Assembly: GCA_021604585.1 (NCBI GenBank)
Contig: BQJG01000093.1
Location: forward strand, 1-9,017
Source of the DNA: Hyphococcus sp.
Lineage (GTDB): Bacteria; Pseudomonadota; Alphaproteobacteria; Caulobacterales; Parvularculaceae
DNA: 9,017 nucleotides
Direction: 5' to 3'
The position numbers were made by a program, and so were the translations under genes. How positions within the stretch are numbered: position 1 is the stretch's first letter; the number at the start of each line of letters is the position of its first letter. A model generated the notes under the pieces. It was not told the origin of the DNA and ran no database searches. It saw only the letters and a list, made by a program, of their open reading frames with translations. Of the stretch, positions 6,691 through 9,017 are shown one piece after another.

Positions 6691-6697
6691 GGGGGAG
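6691..6697 (+). promoter_or_regulatory. Ribosome-binding site that fixes the start at 6705
   Basis: GGGGGAG lies 7 nt before ATG 6705, a near-ideal Shine-Dalgarno. An in-frame ATG at 6636 has no such site and would add 23 residues not typical of these proteins. Position 6705 is therefore chosen. Confidence 0.75.
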
Positions 6698-6704
6698 AAA
6701 AACC

Positions 6705-8966
6705 ATGGTACAGACACCCACAGAATGGAAACCGCAGTTTAAGGTTAACACGATCGATTCGACCGGCAATGGCGAAGATCAGCAAAATCCGGTCGTCGTC
6801 GGCTTGTCCAACGGGAACTTTCTCGTTGTTTGGCAAAGCGATGCTGTCGATAGCGCCTCCCAAGACACCGATATTAAGGGCCAGATATATGATTATCTGG
6901 GCCAGCCGGTCGGCAGTGAATTCCGGTTAAACACTGGAAACTTTTTCGATGACCAGATTATGCCGGAAATCGCCGCCACCAACGACGGCGGCTTTGTCGT
7001 CGTTTTTCAGGATGACGTCAGCGGCGCCGGCACTTTTAACATTCTTGCGCGCCGTTTTGACGCCAATGGATTGTCCGTTCATTTTGCTACGGTCGCTTCA
7101 TCAGTCGATGAAGAGACAGCGCCGAGCGTCGCCGTATTTGGCGACAACAGCTATCTGGTGACCTATGAAGACGACGCCAGCGGTTCGTCCAATATCAATG
7201 GAGTGATTGTTAGTTCGGGCGGCGTTGTTGGATCCGAGATTCTGATTGCAACAGATTCGGACCAGGAACAAAGCCCGACAATGGCGACCCTTTCAAACGG
7301 CAACATTGTTGTGGTCAACAGGGACCAAAATGGTGGCAATGCGTCCGATGGCGCCATCGAGATTCGCATTCTGGATTCCAGCGGCGCGGTTGTCGCCGGT
7401 TATGGCGCCTTCATAACATCGGGCACGGGCGTAAACACCGAGCCGCATGTCGCAGCGCTTGATGGCGGCGGATTTGTGGTCACCTGGACAAGCCCGACGA
7501 TTGACGGCAATTCCGACGGAATTGCAGCCGCCATTTATGACAATGCTGGAATTGAAGTTGTCGCGCCGTTCCAGGTGAACAACAATACGGCGGGATCGCA
7601 AAATGAGCCCCGCGTCGCCGGTCTTGAGGATGGCGGGTTTGTCATCATTTGGGATGACGATGCAGGCGATCTCATTCGCGGTCAGCGTTTCGATGAGACT
7701 GGCGCTGAAGTCGGCAACCAGTTTTCTATGGACCGCCAGAGCGAAGCGGCGCCGGATATTGCCGGGTTGCGCGACGGCAGGTTCGTTATCACGTTCGAGC
7801 GCATCGCTTCCGGGAACTCCGATATCTTCGCGCAGATATGGGATCCGCGAGAATCGACCATCAATGGCGAGCCGTTTTCGTCTAATGTGATTGCCGGTCG
7901 CAGCGACGGTTCGACCATCAATGGCGGACTTGCCGCCGACCTGTTGTCCGGTGTGAACGCTGACGACACCGTGAATGGCGGCGCCGGCGCCGACACATTG
8001 CTTGGCGGCGGCGGCGACGACTTGCTTATCGGTGAAACATCCTCTGGTCTTGCCGGCGCTGATATGCTGGACGGTCAGGGCGGGAATGACACGTTGTTTG
8101 GCGGCTATCTGAACGATACGCTGATCGGCGGCACTGGCAATGACGAGCTTCGCGGCGAAGCAGGCGATGACTCGCTTAACGGCGGCGGCGGCATGGACAC
8201 GCTGATCGGCCGTGAAGGCAACGACAACCTTGACGGCGGCGTCGCTGACGACCGTCTCTTCGGCGGCAGCGGTGACGATACGCTGAACGGCAATAACGGC
8301 GAAGATCATGTGAGCGGTCAGGCTGGCAATGACGTTGTCAATGGCGGCGCAGGCGCCGACAGGATTTGGGGCAAGGACGGCGATGACACGCTCGATGGCG
8401 ATGGCGGCGCTGACCTCATCCGCGGCGGACAGGGAAATGACCTCATTGTCGGCGGCACCGGTGATGATACGTTGGAAGGCATCGCAGATAACGATACGAT
8501 CGCCGGCGAAGGCGGGCACGACATGCTCTTCGGCGGCACCGGCGATGATTTCATCCTCGGCGGCGCTGGCAATGACTATATAGAAGGCAATGGCGGAAAC
8601 GATTTAATCGCTGGCGGCGACTTCAGCAACGCCAATGGCGAGGATACGCTGATCGGCGGCGGCGGCGACGACACGCTCTTGGGTATGAACCAGGACGACA
8701 CGTTGACCGGCAATTCCGGCGATGATTTGTTCCAGTTCGCTATGGGCGAGGACAACGATACAATCACCGATTTCGTGGCTGGCGGCGTTGAAGATTCAAT
8801 TGAACTTTTCGGCTTCGGCACTGACTATGACACCTTCAACGAGGTGCTCGATGTGGCGACGCAGGTTGGCAGCAATGTTGTCATCGACTTTGGCGGCGGC
8901 GACACAATCACGTTGCTCGGTGTCGACAAAAACGACCTGTCCGCGGCGGACTTCATTTTCAGCTAA
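6705..8966 (+). CDS. RTX exoprotein with seven-repeat beta-propeller-like N-terminus
   Basis: A 753-residue protein, likely exported by a type I system. Residues about 28-395 hold seven repeats of about 50 residues with the pattern P.(V/I)A.L.(D/N)GGFVV.W...(I/R)YD..G..V...F.VN. They start near residues 28, 87, 139, 190, 246, 300 and 349 (e.g. EPHVAALDGGGFVVTW at 246-261, EPRVAGLEDGGFVIIW at 301-316). Seven such units suggest a closed seven-bladed propeller, which is inference from repeat number. RTX nonapeptides run from about 405 to 673. The C-terminal region runs from DLFQFAMGED (674) to ADFIFS (753) and aligns with, but is clearly diverged from, the tails of the other two RTX proteins. 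There is no signal peptide. Propeller repeats of this type occur in many large bacterial surface and secreted proteins, where they are usually thought to bind ligands. No catalytic residues were recognised. The gene looks monocistronic, with a terminator 18 nt after its stop. Confidence 0.85.
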   Translation: MVQTPTEWKPQFKVNTIDSTGNGEDQQNPVVVGLSNGNFLVVWQSDAVDSASQDTDIKGQIYDYLGQPVGSEFRLNTGNFFDDQIMPEIAATNDGGFVVVFQDDVSGAGTFNILARRFDANGLSVHFATVASSVDEETAPSVAVFGDNSYLVTYEDDASGSSNINGVIVSSGGVVGSEILIATDSDQEQSPTMATLSNGNIVVVNRDQNGGNASDGAIEIRILDSSGAVVAGYGAFITSGTGVNTEPHVAALDGGGFVVTWTSPTIDGNSDGIAAAIYDNAGIEVVAPFQVNNNTAGSQNEPRVAGLEDGGFVIIWDDDAGDLIRGQRFDETGAEVGNQFSMDRQSEAAPDIAGLRDGRFVITFERIASGNSDIFAQIWDPRESTINGEPFSSNVIAGRSDGSTINGGLAADLLSGVNADDTVNGGAGADTLLGGGGDDLLIGETSSGLAGADMLDGQGGNDTLFGGYLNDTLIGGTGNDELRGEAGDDSLNGGGGMDTLIGREGNDNLDGGVADDRLFGGSGDDTLNGNNGEDHVSGQAGNDVVNGGAGADRIWGKDGDDTLDGDGGADLIRGGQGNDLIVGGTGDDTLEGIADNDTIAGEGGHDMLFGGTGDDFILGGAGNDYIEGNGGNDLIAGGDFSNANGEDTLIGGGGDDTLLGMNQDDTLTGNSGDDLFQFAMGEDNDTITDFVAGGVEDSIELFGFGTDYDTFNEVLDVATQVGSNVVIDFGGGDTITLLGVDKNDLSAADFIFS

Positions 8967-8984
8967 ACGAACACAGCACAGTAT

Positions 8985-9017
8985 AAAAAACGGCGCGCCT
9001 TGTGTGCGCCGTTTTTT
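8985..9017 (+). terminator. Rho-independent terminator of the second propeller-RTX gene
   Basis: AAAAAACGGCGC (8985-8996) pairs perfectly with GCGCCGTTTTTT (9006-9017) across a 9-nt loop. The GC-rich stem base and trailing run of at least six T are classic. The T-run reaches the window edge. The A-run on the left arm means it could also end transcription from the opposite strand. Confidence 0.92.

Noticed and set aside
6636..6704. In-frame upstream ATG that would lengthen the second propeller-RTX protein by 23 residues
   Set aside because: It has no Shine-Dalgarno, while GGGGGAG sits 7 nt before ATG 6705. The added residues are basic and unlike the N-termini of the other two RTX proteins.

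Overview
The window looks like a chromosomal accessory region of an alphaproteobacterium, probably of the Hyphomicrobiales (Rhizobiales). This rests on GC-rich coding DNA with GGC/GCC/GAT/GAC-dominated codons, and on an intergenic element at about 5516-5634 that resembles, from memory, the palindromic mosaic repeats scattered through genomes of that order. No taxon can be fixed from the sequence alone.

Layout, left to right: (1) 2-163 is the 3' end of an unrecognised gene on the plus strand. (2) 298-2670 (+) encodes a 790-residue secreted metalloprotease with a HEIGHGLGF zinc motif, a leishmanolysin-like spacing to the next histidine and Met-turn, a long RTX (Ca-binding nonapeptide) array and a C-terminal type I secretion region. 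(3) 2671-2827 is a spacer with two inverted repeats and a stretch that resembles the edge of an insertion sequence. (4) 2828-5515 (+) encodes an 895-residue protein with a beta-propeller-like N-terminal half joined to an RTX tail whose last 276 residues are nearly the same as those of the protease. (5) 5516-5660 is a palindromic mosaic repeat between convergent genes. (6) 5661-6437 (-) encodes a PAPS-dependent-type sulfotransferase, visibly lower in GC than its neighbours. (7) 6438-6704 is the divergent upstream region, with a CRP-like palindrome. (8) 6705-8966 (+) encodes a 753-residue protein with seven propeller-type repeats of about 50 residues, an RTX array and the same kind of C-terminus, followed by a strong rho-independent terminator at 8985-9017.

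The theme is a cluster of three RTX exoproteins with unrelated N-terminal modules (protease, propeller type A, propeller type B) on related calcium-binding/type I secretion tails. None has an N-terminal signal peptide, and all end in D-D/A-F-L/I-F-S, as expected for substrates of an ABC/MFP/OMP exporter. No exporter genes lie in the window. The protease and first propeller protein share a very similar tail (516-790 and 620-895), which points to tail duplication or N-domain shuffling. The third tail is more diverged. The sulfotransferase may act on cell-surface or exported glycans, but no functional tie to the RTX proteins can be shown from sequence.
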